A stretch of DNA of 33,677 nt from an uncultured Bacteroidales bacterium (GTDB lineage: Bacteria; Bacteroidota; Bacteroidia; Bacteroidales; UBA932), in contig ONOQ01000043.1 of assembly GCA_900319485.1 (NCBI GenBank), forward strand, positions 1 to 33,677. Direction: 5' to 3'. Made by a program: the position numbers and the translations under genes. A model generated the notes under the pieces. The model saw only the letters and a program-made list of their open reading frames with translations. It did no database searches and was not told the DNA's origin. Shown one piece after another: positions 26,127 through 33,658 of this stretch (within the stretch, counting starts at the first letter, position 1; each line of letters begins with the position of its first letter).

Positions 26127-28625
26127 TTAGTCACCACCAAGAACCACGTCGAAGGCAAGACCGCTCGTCCATTCCATATCAATGGAAACACCCAGGGAAA
26201 TCTGGCTGGAGCGAAGGTCGGGCACGGTCACATAGGCGTGCTTGAGGGCATTCTCGCCGATGATGAGGTTGGCCTTGGTCATATAATCCTGCATGAACAC
26301 GCGAGGAGCGTTGATGGTTTTGCCGGTCGTAAGATTGAAAGGAGGATAGCAATAGTGGTCGCGGCTGAGGTCCTTGAAGTTGTCTCCATTCCCTTCTCCG
26401 GAACGGGCAGACGCCACAGCGGCAGCCAGATCCATCTTACCTACCAGGTAGAAAGTACCCCCTTTACGGATAAGGTTCAATTCACCCCAGAGGTCCATAT
26501 CGGTTTTGTTCACCAGTTCCACACCGATGTAAACATCGGACTGTTTGTCGGCCGCCTTGGTATGGTCATAATTGTCCCAGACCATCGTATAGATGGGATC
26601 GGTATTGGCGGTTACCTTGACAGGGGTAGAACACTTGTCATAAATCATCTTATCAAACGCATTTCCGGTGAAGGAAAGGCCCGAAAACTTACCTTCTTCA
26701 TCTATGGAAATACCCGTATAATCCGTATTGGTAGGTTTGCGGACAAAATCCCACCCCACAACATCGGCCATGCCGCCAACGATGATGCCGGTTACGAAAA
26801 TACCCTTGTTTGCATCGGTAAAACTGGTGGGGATTTCCTGGTCGTCCTCCAGCGGGTGCAGCGCATGATTATTATCTTTAAGCGTAGCGGCACCATACTT
26901 AACGGTAGACTCCAAAAGCGCAGTACCATAGTTGATGTTGTTGATCATGGCAACGCTGCGGGTGTCGGACCGCACACTGGCGTCAACGGAATTCCAGCCC
27001 GCCCAAGAATCCGTATTCCATTGTGATACGGTGAGAGGATAGTCCTTAGCCTTCATCTCCTTTGTGGTTACACGGATAGGAGAGTTCCCGAAGTACATCA
27101 GTTCTGCAGGATAGCGGTAGTTGGAAATGGGGAAAGTGACTTCGCCCATACCATAGGCCGGAATATTGGTGGAGTATTCGAAGGTGTCCACTTTTTTGAT
27201 GTCGGGGAAAACATTGCAAATAAGGGCGGCAGAACCTTTAGGAAGGCCCACGTTAAGCGGGAAACCCTCGTTGTTCTCCGTATAAAAATACTTTTTACCG
27301 CTCTCGTAAGTAGTAGTCGTTTTCTTATCATCATGATCCTGGAAGTTAGCCAGCAATACACTGCTGTTTGCATTCCAGTCGGAGGTAGTAGTACAGGTGG
27401 ACAGCCTATCCAAAAGAAGGGCAACATTAATCTGGCCTGTCTCATCCTTGATAAAGTCAGCCTGGCCATCGCTACCGACGGAGAAGAAAAGATGCATACG
27501 GGATTCGATCTCTTTCGCCAGAAGTTTGGCAATTTGCTCTTCCCAGGTGGTGGGAACCGCACCGGCACCTCTTTCAACCACAGAATACAAGTCACGCATC
27601 GTACGCAAGACAGCCGTCGCAGCACCCGCACGAATCTCATGCAGGCCAGGTGCGGTCTTCACATCGGTGAGTTCCACATAAGCACGGCCCAGCACCTCGC
27701 CCAGCGGAGAAAGCGCTACATTTGTTCCGCTTTGCGTCTTGACAATTTCATCGGACTTGGTGGCGTCAGAATCATCATACTCATAACGGTACATTGTGCC
27801 TAACTGCTTCCATGACATCTCGCCTGCGTAATACTTATACTCCAGCCCACCTATCACTTTTTTGTTTCCATCAGCAGGGTTAGGGAATTCTGCAGCCAGC
27901 TGAGCAGCCACCTCCGTGGAAGGAGTGGGCCACCAGAATTTATAGCTCTTGTCCTTGTCGGCAATGGCGGGGTCTGTCCAGAAAGAGGCCTCATTGACGA
28001 CACCCGCCGAAAGGAAATAGGTGATCATACGGGTGAAGAAATATGCACCCGCGTTAAACGCGGCCGTACTGGCGAGACGGGACTTGAGCGAAAAAGTCAG
28101 GGTGGTAAGATCGTTGGGATTTCCGGCTGCATCTGTTACGCCTTGCAAATCATCGGAATAGGTTTTGAGCGCCTTCCCGTACAACACTACGGCATTGGTT
28201 CCCAGCGGGAGCGCCAACTCCACGGAACGGGAAGCATTACTCTCAGACACCGATTTGGCGCTAAACAAGGTACCCAGATTGAAATCCCTGGTAGCAGATA
28301 CTACCTCCACCTCATCCGTTTCTGCATTCTTATGCCTGGGCTTGAATAAATAATGGCTTCCACCTTCGGCTGCGTACGGCAGGTTATAAGACAGGACATG
28401 TACGGCGTCCATTCCAAGGAAATCGGAATGGACCTGGGCGAATTCGGCCGTGGTCTTGGTATCCTTACCCGTGTTGGTGGACACGTTCAGGACAAAATCT
28501 GTCTTGACCGTATTGGTCTCCGCATCAAAATACGGGCTGGGAGTAACGGGTTTCTCGACTTCCTTGTTGCAAGCCACCAGGGAAGCAAACGCGAGGGCTC
28601 CCAAAATGTAAAAACTGCGTTTCAT
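26127..28625 (-). CDS. Large fimbrillin-like lipoprotein, probable stalk subunit (operon 2, second)
   Basis: 832 aa from the ATG at 28625; another ATG two codons upstream at 28631 is equally possible. Lipoprotein signal MKRSFYILGALAFASLVAC (Cys19). Family blocks: TKTTAEFAQ, FLGMDAVHVLSYN, RYPAELMYFGNSPIRV, SVAMINNINYGTALLES, VTGIIVGG, VFMQDYMTKANLII and TVPDLRSSQISLGVSID. This is the longest of the five relatives. Gene order (two large fimbrillins before the anchor) suggests one is the main stalk pilin and the other an alternative or minor one; the sequence does not tell which. Confidence 0.75.
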   Translation of the reverse strand: MKRSFYILGALAFASLVACNKEVEKPVTPSPYFDAETNTVKTDFVLNVSTNTGKDTKTTAEFAQVHSDFLGMDAVHVLSYNLPYAAEGGSHYLFKPRHKNAETDEVEVVSATRDFNLGTLFSAKSVSESNASRSVELALPLGTNAVVLYGKALKTYSDDLQGVTDAAGNPNDLTTLTFSLKSRLASTAAFNAGAYFFTRMITYFLSAGVVNEASFWTDPAIADKDKSYKFWWPTPSTEVAAQLAAEFPNPADGNKKVIGGLEYKYYAGEMSWKQLGTMYRYEYDDSDATKSDEIVKTQSGTNVALSPLGEVLGRAYVELTDVKTAPGLHEIRAGAATAVLRTMRDLYSVVERGAGAVPTTWEEQIAKLLAKEIESRMHLFFSVGSDGQADFIKDETGQINVALLLDRLSTCTTTSDWNANSSVLLANFQDHDDKKTTTTYESGKKYFYTENNEGFPLNVGLPKGSAALICNVFPDIKKVDTFEYSTNIPAYGMGEVTFPISNYRYPAELMYFGNSPIRVTTKEMKAKDYPLTVSQWNTDSWAGWNSVDASVRSDTRSVAMINNINYGTALLESTVKYGAATLKDNNHALHPLEDDQEIPTSFTDANKGIFVTGIIVGGMADVVGWDFVRKPTNTDYTGISIDEEGKFSGLSFTGNAFDKMIYDKCSTPVKVTANTDPIYTMVWDNYDHTKAADKQSDVYIGVELVNKTDMDLWGELNLIRKGGTFYLVGKMDLAAAVASARSGEGNGDNFKDLSRDHYCYPPFNLTTGKTINAPRVFMQDYMTKANLIIGENALKHAYVTVPDLRSSQISLGVSIDMEWTSGLAFDVVLGGD

Positions 28626-28655
28626 ATACATAGATTTTAATTATTATTCATTTGA

Positions 28656-30677
28656 CTATTGGCCAACGACAACTTCATCGTAGATAAGGCCCTGTTTCCA
28701 CTGGATATCTACCGACAGGCCCAGGGTCATGTTGGAAGACCGAAGGTCGGGTACGGTGAGATAGGCGTACTGCAAAGAATTTGGACCAATCTTAAAGGTA
28801 ACGGTAGTCTTGTAATCCTGGACGAAGATACGAGGCTGCTGGGTAGATGTCCCGGCAGCATTATACGGCGGGATGATAGTGCCGTCGTCGGGCCAGGAGA
28901 TAGCCTTCTCCGTGCTCGGATGTGCCCCAGGATCACCGGGATCCAGTTCGCCCACTAGGTAGAAATGCTCGCCAGTACGAACCCAGTTTTTCTTTCCGTA
29001 GAAATCGTCTCCGTTGTTCAGGAATTCCAGGGCAACGTAAACCTTATCCTGTTTCGTTTTAGGATCCGAAGTGGCGGCGGCCGCATTATAGTTATCAAAG
29101 ACGACCGTGTAATTATAAGTGCTCGACGGGAAGGGAACGCTTACCGCATCAAACTTATCATAGATAAAACCCTGGCCGCTTTTAGGCAGGAAATTCCATC
29201 CCACCTGCGTGGGCTGACCGCCGACAATGATACCCGTGAGTTCAAAAGTAGTGGGGGCATCGTCCGTTGGCACCGTCCTAATTGCCATGGTCTGGTCCGG
29301 AAGGTCGGGATTATTGGTTTTGATGGAACCGTCGACACCCTTGTATTCCACCCGGGTTTCCAACATGGCCACACCGTAGCGGATATTCTTGACCATAGCC
29401 ACGGAACGGGAGGTAGCGGTAACGTGCGAATTGGGCCAACCGGTACCAGCCCAGTTCTTTGAACTCCATGCAACAGCTGTAGAGGGATAATCGCCGGCGC
29501 TGTATTCCACATTTGAAGTTTGGACCGGGCTGTTGCCAAAATACAGAAGTTCGGCGGGATAATAGAAATCCGTGGCTTTGAAACCACTACCCATTCCCAT
29601 CATATTCAACTCGTCGGGATAAACGAATTTCTTTTCAGAGTCATTAAAGGTGAGATAAGCCGCACCTTCCATCAGATTGAAGTTGGTGGGGAATTTGGCA
29701 TAATCGTTCTCACCGTCAAAAGTAAGGGGCTTCGCCCAATCGGGTTGAGCGGGTTCACCGGTTGTGGTGTAAGAGAAATATGTGTCTAACTTGGTATTGA
29801 TGGCCTGCGCCAATTTCTTGGCCACAGCTTCGGCCTTGGTGGTAGCCGGAGTTATCGTCATGGGATAAATCTCCTTCCACATATCCCTGACCATGCTAAG
29901 GATGGCTCTACCTGAGCCAGAACGGAGCTCTTTGCCTTCGGAGTCGTTGCTGGTCATCAGCTTGTAAAGATTGGACAGTTTCTCTTCCCAGATATACAAG
30001 GCCATAACCGGTTCAACAATACTCTTTCCATCGGTAATACTGCCATAATCTGCCCAGGACTTGCAACTGGCATAGTCTTCGGCAGTGACGGTAATTCCAT
30101 CTAAGTTAAACGCGGTGCCATCAAGACTTGTGGCCATAACATCCGTCAGGATATTGGCCAAGGCCAACTTCATATCATTAAAGCCGTCCTTATCAGTCAG
30201 ACGCGCACCCAGCCCAAAATAGGTCTCCCCTACATTCTGAGCTACACTATAAGCGCCCAACTTACCGTACTTATCCGGTTCCGCGGTTTTGACACCCCTA
30301 CCGTAAAACACCAGTGTATTGGTACCCTCGGCCAACTTAACGTTAACCACACGGCGGGTAGCTTCCCCGCTGAACAGGTAGTTCAGTTCAATGGGCTCAT
30401 TGGGCGACGTAGCCGGGACAGCCAGAATATTTTTGTCTGCTGCCTGCGTATAAGTAAGCAAATAGGCGTCTTTCAAACCCTGGAAACCACCCGTCATCTG
30501 AACGGCATCGGCCGTCTGCTTGGTCTGGGCAGTACCATTGGCTACGCTGAGCACAAGTTGCGTGTTCACGCTTCTTCCGGAAGATGCGCCGGACGTTTGA
30601 ACGCTCTCCCGCTGGCACCCGGTAAAACCGACTGTCAAGGCCAGAGCCGTCAACAAAACAATTACTTTTTTCATCAT
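28656..30677 (-). CDS. Large fimbrillin-like lipoprotein, probable stalk subunit (operon 2, first)
   Basis: 673 aa; starts with two ATG codons (30677, 30674). Lipoprotein signal ending LTVGFTGC (Cys21). Family blocks: QTKQTADAVQ, FQGLKDAYLLTYT, YYPAELLYFGNSPVQT, SVAMVKNIRYGVAMLET, LTGIIVGGQ, IFVQDYKTTVTFKIG and TVPDLRSSNMTLGLSVDIQW. It follows the Sel1-like ORF by three bases. Being the first pilin of the operon, it is a good candidate for the major subunit. It shares the C-terminal PDLR-LGLSVD strand with the next gene and with the 767-aa protein of operon 1. Confidence 0.75.
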   Translation of the reverse strand: MMKKVIVLLTALALTVGFTGCQRESVQTSGASSGRSVNTQLVLSVANGTAQTKQTADAVQMTGGFQGLKDAYLLTYTQAADKNILAVPATSPNEPIELNYLFSGEATRRVVNVKLAEGTNTLVFYGRGVKTAEPDKYGKLGAYSVAQNVGETYFGLGARLTDKDGFNDMKLALANILTDVMATSLDGTAFNLDGITVTAEDYASCKSWADYGSITDGKSIVEPVMALYIWEEKLSNLYKLMTSNDSEGKELRSGSGRAILSMVRDMWKEIYPMTITPATTKAEAVAKKLAQAINTKLDTYFSYTTTGEPAQPDWAKPLTFDGENDYAKFPTNFNLMEGAAYLTFNDSEKKFVYPDELNMMGMGSGFKATDFYYPAELLYFGNSPVQTSNVEYSAGDYPSTAVAWSSKNWAGTGWPNSHVTATSRSVAMVKNIRYGVAMLETRVEYKGVDGSIKTNNPDLPDQTMAIRTVPTDDAPTTFELTGIIVGGQPTQVGWNFLPKSGQGFIYDKFDAVSVPFPSSTYNYTVVFDNYNAAAATSDPKTKQDKVYVALEFLNNGDDFYGKKNWVRTGEHFYLVGELDPGDPGAHPSTEKAISWPDDGTIIPPYNAAGTSTQQPRIFVQDYKTTVTFKIGPNSLQYAYLTVPDLRSSNMTLGLSVDIQWKQGLIYDEVVVGQ

Positions 30678-30680
30678 AGT

Positions 30681-30917
30681 CTATCGTTCGTTATCTTTCA
30701 TTACTTCTTTCCATGCTTCGAACTCCTTGCGGGCGGGGCCGTAGGTCTCTGTTCCTTTCAGGTTTTCCGCAGCGGCGGCGGAACCCAGCTGCGCCGCACG
30801 GCGCAGCAGCTCCAGGGCGCGGGTCTCCCGGGCTGTATCTTTCTTGTCCAGCGCGGTGAAATACAGCGCCACGCCGTATGCGTTCATGGCCTCCGGGTCG
30901 CTGAGCGTGCAGGCCAT
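30681..30917 (-). CDS. Small Sel1/TPR-like ORF (operon 2), probable severed tail of the DUF3575/OmpA protein
   Basis: 78 aa, nearly identical at its start to the 76-aa ORF of operon 1: MACTLSDPEAMNAYGVALYF, then ELLRRAAQLGSAAAAENLKG. Here the upstream gene does not stop before it but reads straight over it in another frame as Arg/Gly/Pro-rich sequence with no family likeness. Restoring one frame gives a continuous protein with OmpA domain, linker helix (ETFNHEVMELLKAK) and Sel1-like tail, so I regard this ORF as the displaced tail. Whether it is translated from its own ATG cannot be judged. Confidence 0.55.
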   Translation of the reverse strand: MACTLSDPEAMNAYGVALYFTALDKKDTARETRALELLRRAAQLGSAAAAENLKGTETYGPARKEFEAWKEVMKDNER

Positions 30918-32340
30918 CAGCTTGGGATCCTCGCTTGGCTTTGAGGAGCTCCATCACCTCATGGTTGAAGGTCTCCGTGGCCGGATCCGGGGCATTCCCG
31001 TAATACACGCGGATGTAGCCGGAGTTGCGCTGATCTCCCAGCAGGTTCTCCGCCACCTTCTTGTACAAAGCCGGTTGCGCTTTTATACGGCGCTCGCGTT
31101 CATCCGCATCGTTTACCTCGTACACAATGTCCAGGAGGGTTTTCACTTCCTCTGCACTGAGGCCCTCTCCGCCATCCGGGAGGGCTTCCAGCTGCGCCCG
31201 GAACCAGTCCCAGGCTTCCCCCTTGCCCTGGTAGTCAAAGTTGCGCATGCTCACAAACGTCCTTTCATTGAAATAGTGCGCAACAGCGCGGGCGCGAGCC
31301 TGCGCCAGGGTGTCGTTGGCGTCCTGGGGACCATCTATGGAGGCAAGGCCCACGATGGATACCAGCACCTCACTGGTGCGGCCTTCGTCGCGTACCTTTT
31401 CTATCACCGCCTGAATGCGGTCCAGCGTGACAGCGTTGTTGCCATAGTTCCGGTCCAGGTCCTTGCTGTTCACCGGGAAGGTCACGTACTGCAGGCTGTC
31501 CTTGCCGGGACGGGTGAGGTAGTCGAAGGGCCGATAGTTCTCGATGGGAATTACCCAGGTATTGTCCTTGGCAAGGAGGTCTCCGGTGGTTGCCGGAGCC
31601 TTCACAGGACCTAAATGCACCACAAAGGCCACCGGGGCGCTGAGCACCGTCAGGGTGTCCCTGCCGCTCACAACCATGCCCGGCTTGGGACGTTTGTCCT
31701 TGGCAACGGGGTTCCATGCTATATTCACACCCAGTTTGGGCACCACGGCCGGTTTGCGAACCTCCCCTACCTTGGTGCCACAATGGGCACAGTCGAACTT
31801 ATCATAGGCGGCCAGGCCCGCAGCCACGCCGGCCTCCGCCTCTATGCGGATGTACTGCCCCAGCCACCAGCTGTAGCCGGCAAACAGGCCACCGCCCCAG
31901 AAGGAGCCCTGCACGCGGTTATTCTCCACCTCCGGATACATGTGGAAGGGGAAGGTGACATTCCCCACATTAAAATGCGTATAGATGGCGTCTCCCCCGA
32001 CAAAAAAGCCGTCGTACACCTGGTCGAAGTAATACCGAACCTCCGGCACAACGGCATAGTTGCGCCAGTGACGGGTGTTCTGGACGTTGTCATTGTCCCA
32101 GAACAGCCAGCGGGGCCAGGTTTTGATGCCGGCGTTGAGACCCAGGGAAACGTGTTTACCCACAGGGAATTCAAGGCCGATATTGGGTTCTGCCACGGCA
32201 TCCCACAGCAGATTGGTACGCAAACTCATCCCCTGCCACCTTTTCACCGTATCGCGCGGTTCTGAGGCAGCGTAGGCAATGAAATTGAGCGCCAATCCAA
32301 TTAGGAGAAGCCCCCCTTTTCGAAGCGGCCAGTTCACCAT
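30691..32340 (-). CDS. DUF3575 and OmpA-like outer-membrane protein, frame lost near the 3' end (operon 2)
   Basis: The open frame has 549 codons, but only about the first 468 look genuine. Signal peptide MVNWPLRKGGLLLIGLALNF without lipobox. DUF3575 region at about 25-210 (SLRTNLLWDAVAEPNIGLEF, GYSWWLGQ, KLGVNIAWNP) with a CAHC motif. The OmpA-like domain follows (VSIVGLASIDGPQDAN, QARARAVAHYF), then the helix ETFNHEVMELLKAK. Directly after, at 30934/30935, the frame enters the 102-bp identical block out of phase and continues as improbable sequence to 30691, while the family-like tail is in another frame (30917-30681). Likely an outer-membrane, peptidoglycan-contacting component heading the pilus operon. 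Confidence 0.75.
   Translation of the reverse strand: MVNWPLRKGGLLLIGLALNFIAYAASEPRDTVKRWQGMSLRTNLLWDAVAEPNIGLEFPVGKHVSLGLNAGIKTWPRWLFWDNDNVQNTRHWRNYAVVPEVRYYFDQVYDGFFVGGDAIYTHFNVGNVTFPFHMYPEVENNRVQGSFWGGGLFAGYSWWLGQYIRIEAEAGVAAGLAAYDKFDCAHCGTKVGEVRKPAVVPKLGVNIAWNPVAKDKRPKPGMVVSGRDTLTVLSAPVAFVVHLGPVKAPATTGDLLAKDNTWVIPIENYRPFDYLTRPGKDSLQYVTFPVNSKDLDRNYGNNAVTLDRIQAVIEKVRDEGRTSEVLVSIVGLASIDGPQDANDTLAQARARAVAHYFNERTFVSMRNFDYQGKGEAWDWFRAQLEALPDGGEGLSAEEVKTLLDIVYEVNDADERERRIKAQPALYKKVAENLLGDQRNSGYIRVYYGNAPDPATETFNHEVMELLKAKRGSQADGLHAQRPGGHERIRRGAVFHRAGQERYSPGDPRPGAAAPCGAAGFRRRCGKPERNRDLRPRPQGVRSMERSNER
30833..30934. repeat. 102-bp perfect repeat, copy 2 (partner 14043-14144)
   Basis: Identical to 14043-14144. 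The sequence outside the block differs at once on its right side (TTGGCT here, ACCATA there) and is only partly conserved on the left. The right edge coincides with the loss of frame of the DUF3575/OmpA gene, as in the other operon. Confidence 0.9.
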
Positions 32341-32350
32341 AGTTTAATAA

Positions 32351-32421
32351 TTTTTAATTTGTTTATGCTTGACAATTAATAAGAAAATCCTTACCTTCGC
32401 CAACCCTAAACAAACTGATAA
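32351..32421. repeat. Imperfect inverted repeat flanking an outward-facing promoter
   Basis: Arms 32351-32372 and 32400-32421 match at 16 of 22 positions when one is inverted, with a perfect 8-base core TTTGTTTA (32358-32365) / TAAACAAA (32407-32414). Between the cores lies the candidate + strand promoter. The core is AT-rich and could arise by chance. Confidence 0.4.
32369..32399 (+). promoter_or_regulatory. Candidate promoter directed away from operon 2, inside its leader
   Basis: TTG (32369-32371), a 20-base spacer and TACCTTCG (32392-32399) fit the Bacteroidota -33/-7 pattern with one mismatch in the -7. Transcription would begin near 32406 and run antisense to the operon 2 leader, meeting a hairpin and T run at 32442-32466. 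No gene lies downstream on this strand apart from a 16-codon frame. Confidence 0.4.
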
Positions 32422-32441
32422 ATCTCTATCTTTTCCATCCG

Positions 32442-32466
32442 TCTCTTCTCAAGAGATGGTGTTTTT
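32442..32466 (+). terminator. Weak hairpin terminator / leader hairpin
   Basis: TCTCTT (32442-32447) and AAGAGA (32451-32456) form a 6-bp stem with a 3-base loop; CCA (32435-32437) and TGG (32457-32459) can extend it. A run of five T follows on the + strand at 32462-32466. It could end a short antisense RNA. On the - strand the same hairpin lies in the leader of operon 2 without a T run. Confidence 0.35.
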
Positions 32467-32482
32467 CACTACAATATTTTCG

Positions 32483-32513
32483 CAAAAATAATTTTAAAAT
32501 TTCTAAAAAACAA
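32483..32513 (-). promoter_or_regulatory. Promoter of operon 2
   Basis: Reading leftward, TTG (32513-32511), 20 bases, then TATTTTTG (32490-32483), a perfect fit to TAnnTTTG. Transcription would start near 32476 and give a leader of about 136 bases containing a hairpin. Confidence 0.6.
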
Positions 32514-32559
32514 GCTTTAAACCACTTTTATGGCATCTTTGGACCATTTTAGTTGCGTT

Positions 32560-32745
32560 TTATCCCTTTCCACTCATTAAAAATTCCAAAATGGAGGCGT
32601 TCGCGGCATCCAATTTTTCCTCCTCCATGGACGCCAGATAAATGCGGGTCGTCTTCTCTGAACCGTGCCCCAGGGCCTCACTGATGATGGCCACCGGTAT
32701 CCCCATCTTATACGCGTTACTGGCCCAACTGTGCCGGGCCTGGTA
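32560..32745 (-). pseudogene. C-terminal relic of a tyrosine recombinase (invertase/integrase type)
   Basis: The frame right after the stop of the protease gene encodes 61 residues of a phage-integrase-family catalytic domain. ARHSWAS holds the second catalytic Arg. ISEALGHGSEKTTRIYLAS holds the His of box III and the Tyr nucleophile, and the tail AANASILEFL ends the protein as in Bacteroides invertases and integrases. The N-terminal and core-binding domains and the first catalytic Arg are missing, and no start codon precedes it, so it cannot work alone. It lies only about 50 bases upstream of the operon 2 promoter. An overlapping 70-codon frame on the same strand (32577-32789) is an out-of-frame shadow. 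Confidence 0.85.
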
Positions 32746-33471
32746 CTACTGCTCGTCGACGCCCGTTGTGTGGATGAAAGAATCGGCAATGAGGTGTTTC
32801 TTCATGTGCTTCTGAGCCCATTTTAACATGCCGAAACAAAGCAGCAGGATGGCCAGGGCGATGGCGCCGCCCAATTCCGGCGTAACTTGCTGCGACATGG
32901 CAATCCAGTCATAAGTCCCGTGGAGCAGTACCGGATACAGCCACATTTTAAGTCCGGCCAGCGGAGCACGATAGCTGTCGAAGTAGTACAGGGAGAAGAA
33001 ATAACCCATCACCACGGCAAAGCCAAAATGGCCGGGAATGGCCGTCAGGGAACGGCTCAGACCTACGGTCACCCATTGGGAGCCAGCTCCTATCACATAC
33101 TCCAGGTTCTCGAAGGCGGCAAAGCCCATGCCCACACATACTGCGTACACAATGCCGTCCATGCGCTCGTCAAAGTCCTTGCATTTGCGGAGGAAGAGCC
33201 ACAGCAACACCAGTTTGGCCGTTTCCTCAGGGATGGCAGCGCCAAAGAAAGCAGTTCGAAAAGCATCGATTGTAGTGTGAATCTCTTGCGGAAACAGCCC
33301 CATCTTCATGAACGGGACAGAGATCAGCAGCGAAGCGAACACCGACCCGCCCCCATAAAAGAAGGCTTTTACCAGGTTCTTCGTGGGCTCCCGCTGGAGC
33401 TTGTCCTGCGTATAAACATAATAAACAAGGATAAGGGCTGGCAGCACGGCCAAGGCAAACACAATAAGCAT
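32746..33471 (-). CDS. PrsW-family intramembrane protease
   Basis: 241 aa from the ATG at 33471. A TTG at 33504 would add 11 polar residues and overlap the tRNA promoter, so it is less likely. The multi-pass membrane protein has the PrsW motifs: PEETAK (Glu82, Glu83), FENLEY (120-125), PGHFGF (His148) and HGTYDW (His184, Asp188). These form the putative metal-binding site in the membrane. PrsW of Bacillus cleaves the anti-sigma factor RsiW; the substrate here is unknown. The final residues (TTGVDEQ) run into TAG, and the recombinase relic continues in the same frame, so the original C-terminus may have been altered by the junction. No clear own promoter; TTG-N18-TAAATTAG near 33490 is a weak candidate. 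Confidence 0.85.
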   Translation of the reverse strand: MLIVFALAVLPALILVYYVYTQDKLQREPTKNLVKAFFYGGGSVFASLLISVPFMKMGLFPQEIHTTIDAFRTAFFGAAIPEETAKLVLLWLFLRKCKDFDERMDGIVYAVCVGMGFAAFENLEYVIGAGSQWVTVGLSRSLTAIPGHFGFAVVMGYFFSLYYFDSYRAPLAGLKMWLYPVLLHGTYDWIAMSQQVTPELGGAIALAILLLCFGMLKWAQKHMKKHLIADSFIHTTGVDEQ

Positions 33472-33508
33472 AAGTCTCAGGTTTAGTTGCGCTAATTTAC
33501 ACAATTTT

Positions 33509-33538
33509 TTGCAAAATCAATTTTTCTTTGTACCTTTG
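33509..33538 (+). promoter_or_regulatory. Promoter of tRNA-Val
   Basis: TTG at 33509-33511 within a T run, 19 bases, then TACCTTTG (33531-33538), a perfect Bacteroidota -7 box. The tRNA begins 12 bases later. Confidence 0.75.
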
Positions 33539-33549
33539 CCTTCCCTTTC

Positions 33550-33624
33550 GGGCGGTTAGCTCAGTTGGTTCAGAGCACCTGCCTTACAAGCAGGGGGTCA
33601 CTGGTTCGAATCCAGTACCGCCCA
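33550..33624 (+). tRNA. tRNA-Val (anticodon TAC)
   Basis: A full cloverleaf can be drawn in 75 bases. Acceptor GGGCGGT pairs with ACCGCCC. The D arm is GCTC/GAGC. The anticodon stem CCTGC/GCAGG has loop CTTACAA (anticodon TAC, reading GTA and other GTN codons). The variable loop has five bases, and the T arm ACTGG/CCAGT has loop TTCGAAT. The discriminator is A, and CCA is not encoded. Confidence 0.97.
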
Positions 33625-33631
33625 CTCCCCC

Positions 33632-33658
33632 AAAGCCGGCCTCCACGCCGGTTTTTTT
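33632..33658 (+). terminator. Rho-independent terminator after tRNA-Val
   Basis: AAAGCCGGC (33632-33640) pairs with GCCGGTTTT (33647-33655) with one G-U pair and a six-base loop, followed by a run of T to 33658. Confidence 0.85.

Noticed and set aside
32577-32789. A 70-codon - strand frame as a separate small gene
   Set aside because: It is rich in Arg, Pro and Trp and overlaps, out of frame, both the recombinase relic and the end of the PrsW gene, each of which has clear motifs.
33502-33504. TTG as start of the PrsW gene
   Set aside because: It adds a short polar stretch before the first membrane helix and lies inside the tRNA promoter region; the ATG at 33471 places the helix at the N-terminus.
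33550-33624. tRNA-Val as attachment site of an island covering the pilus operons
   Set aside because: No second copy of the tRNA 3' end was found in the window, and the recombinase relic is separated from the tRNA by the PrsW gene. A copy outside the window cannot be excluded.
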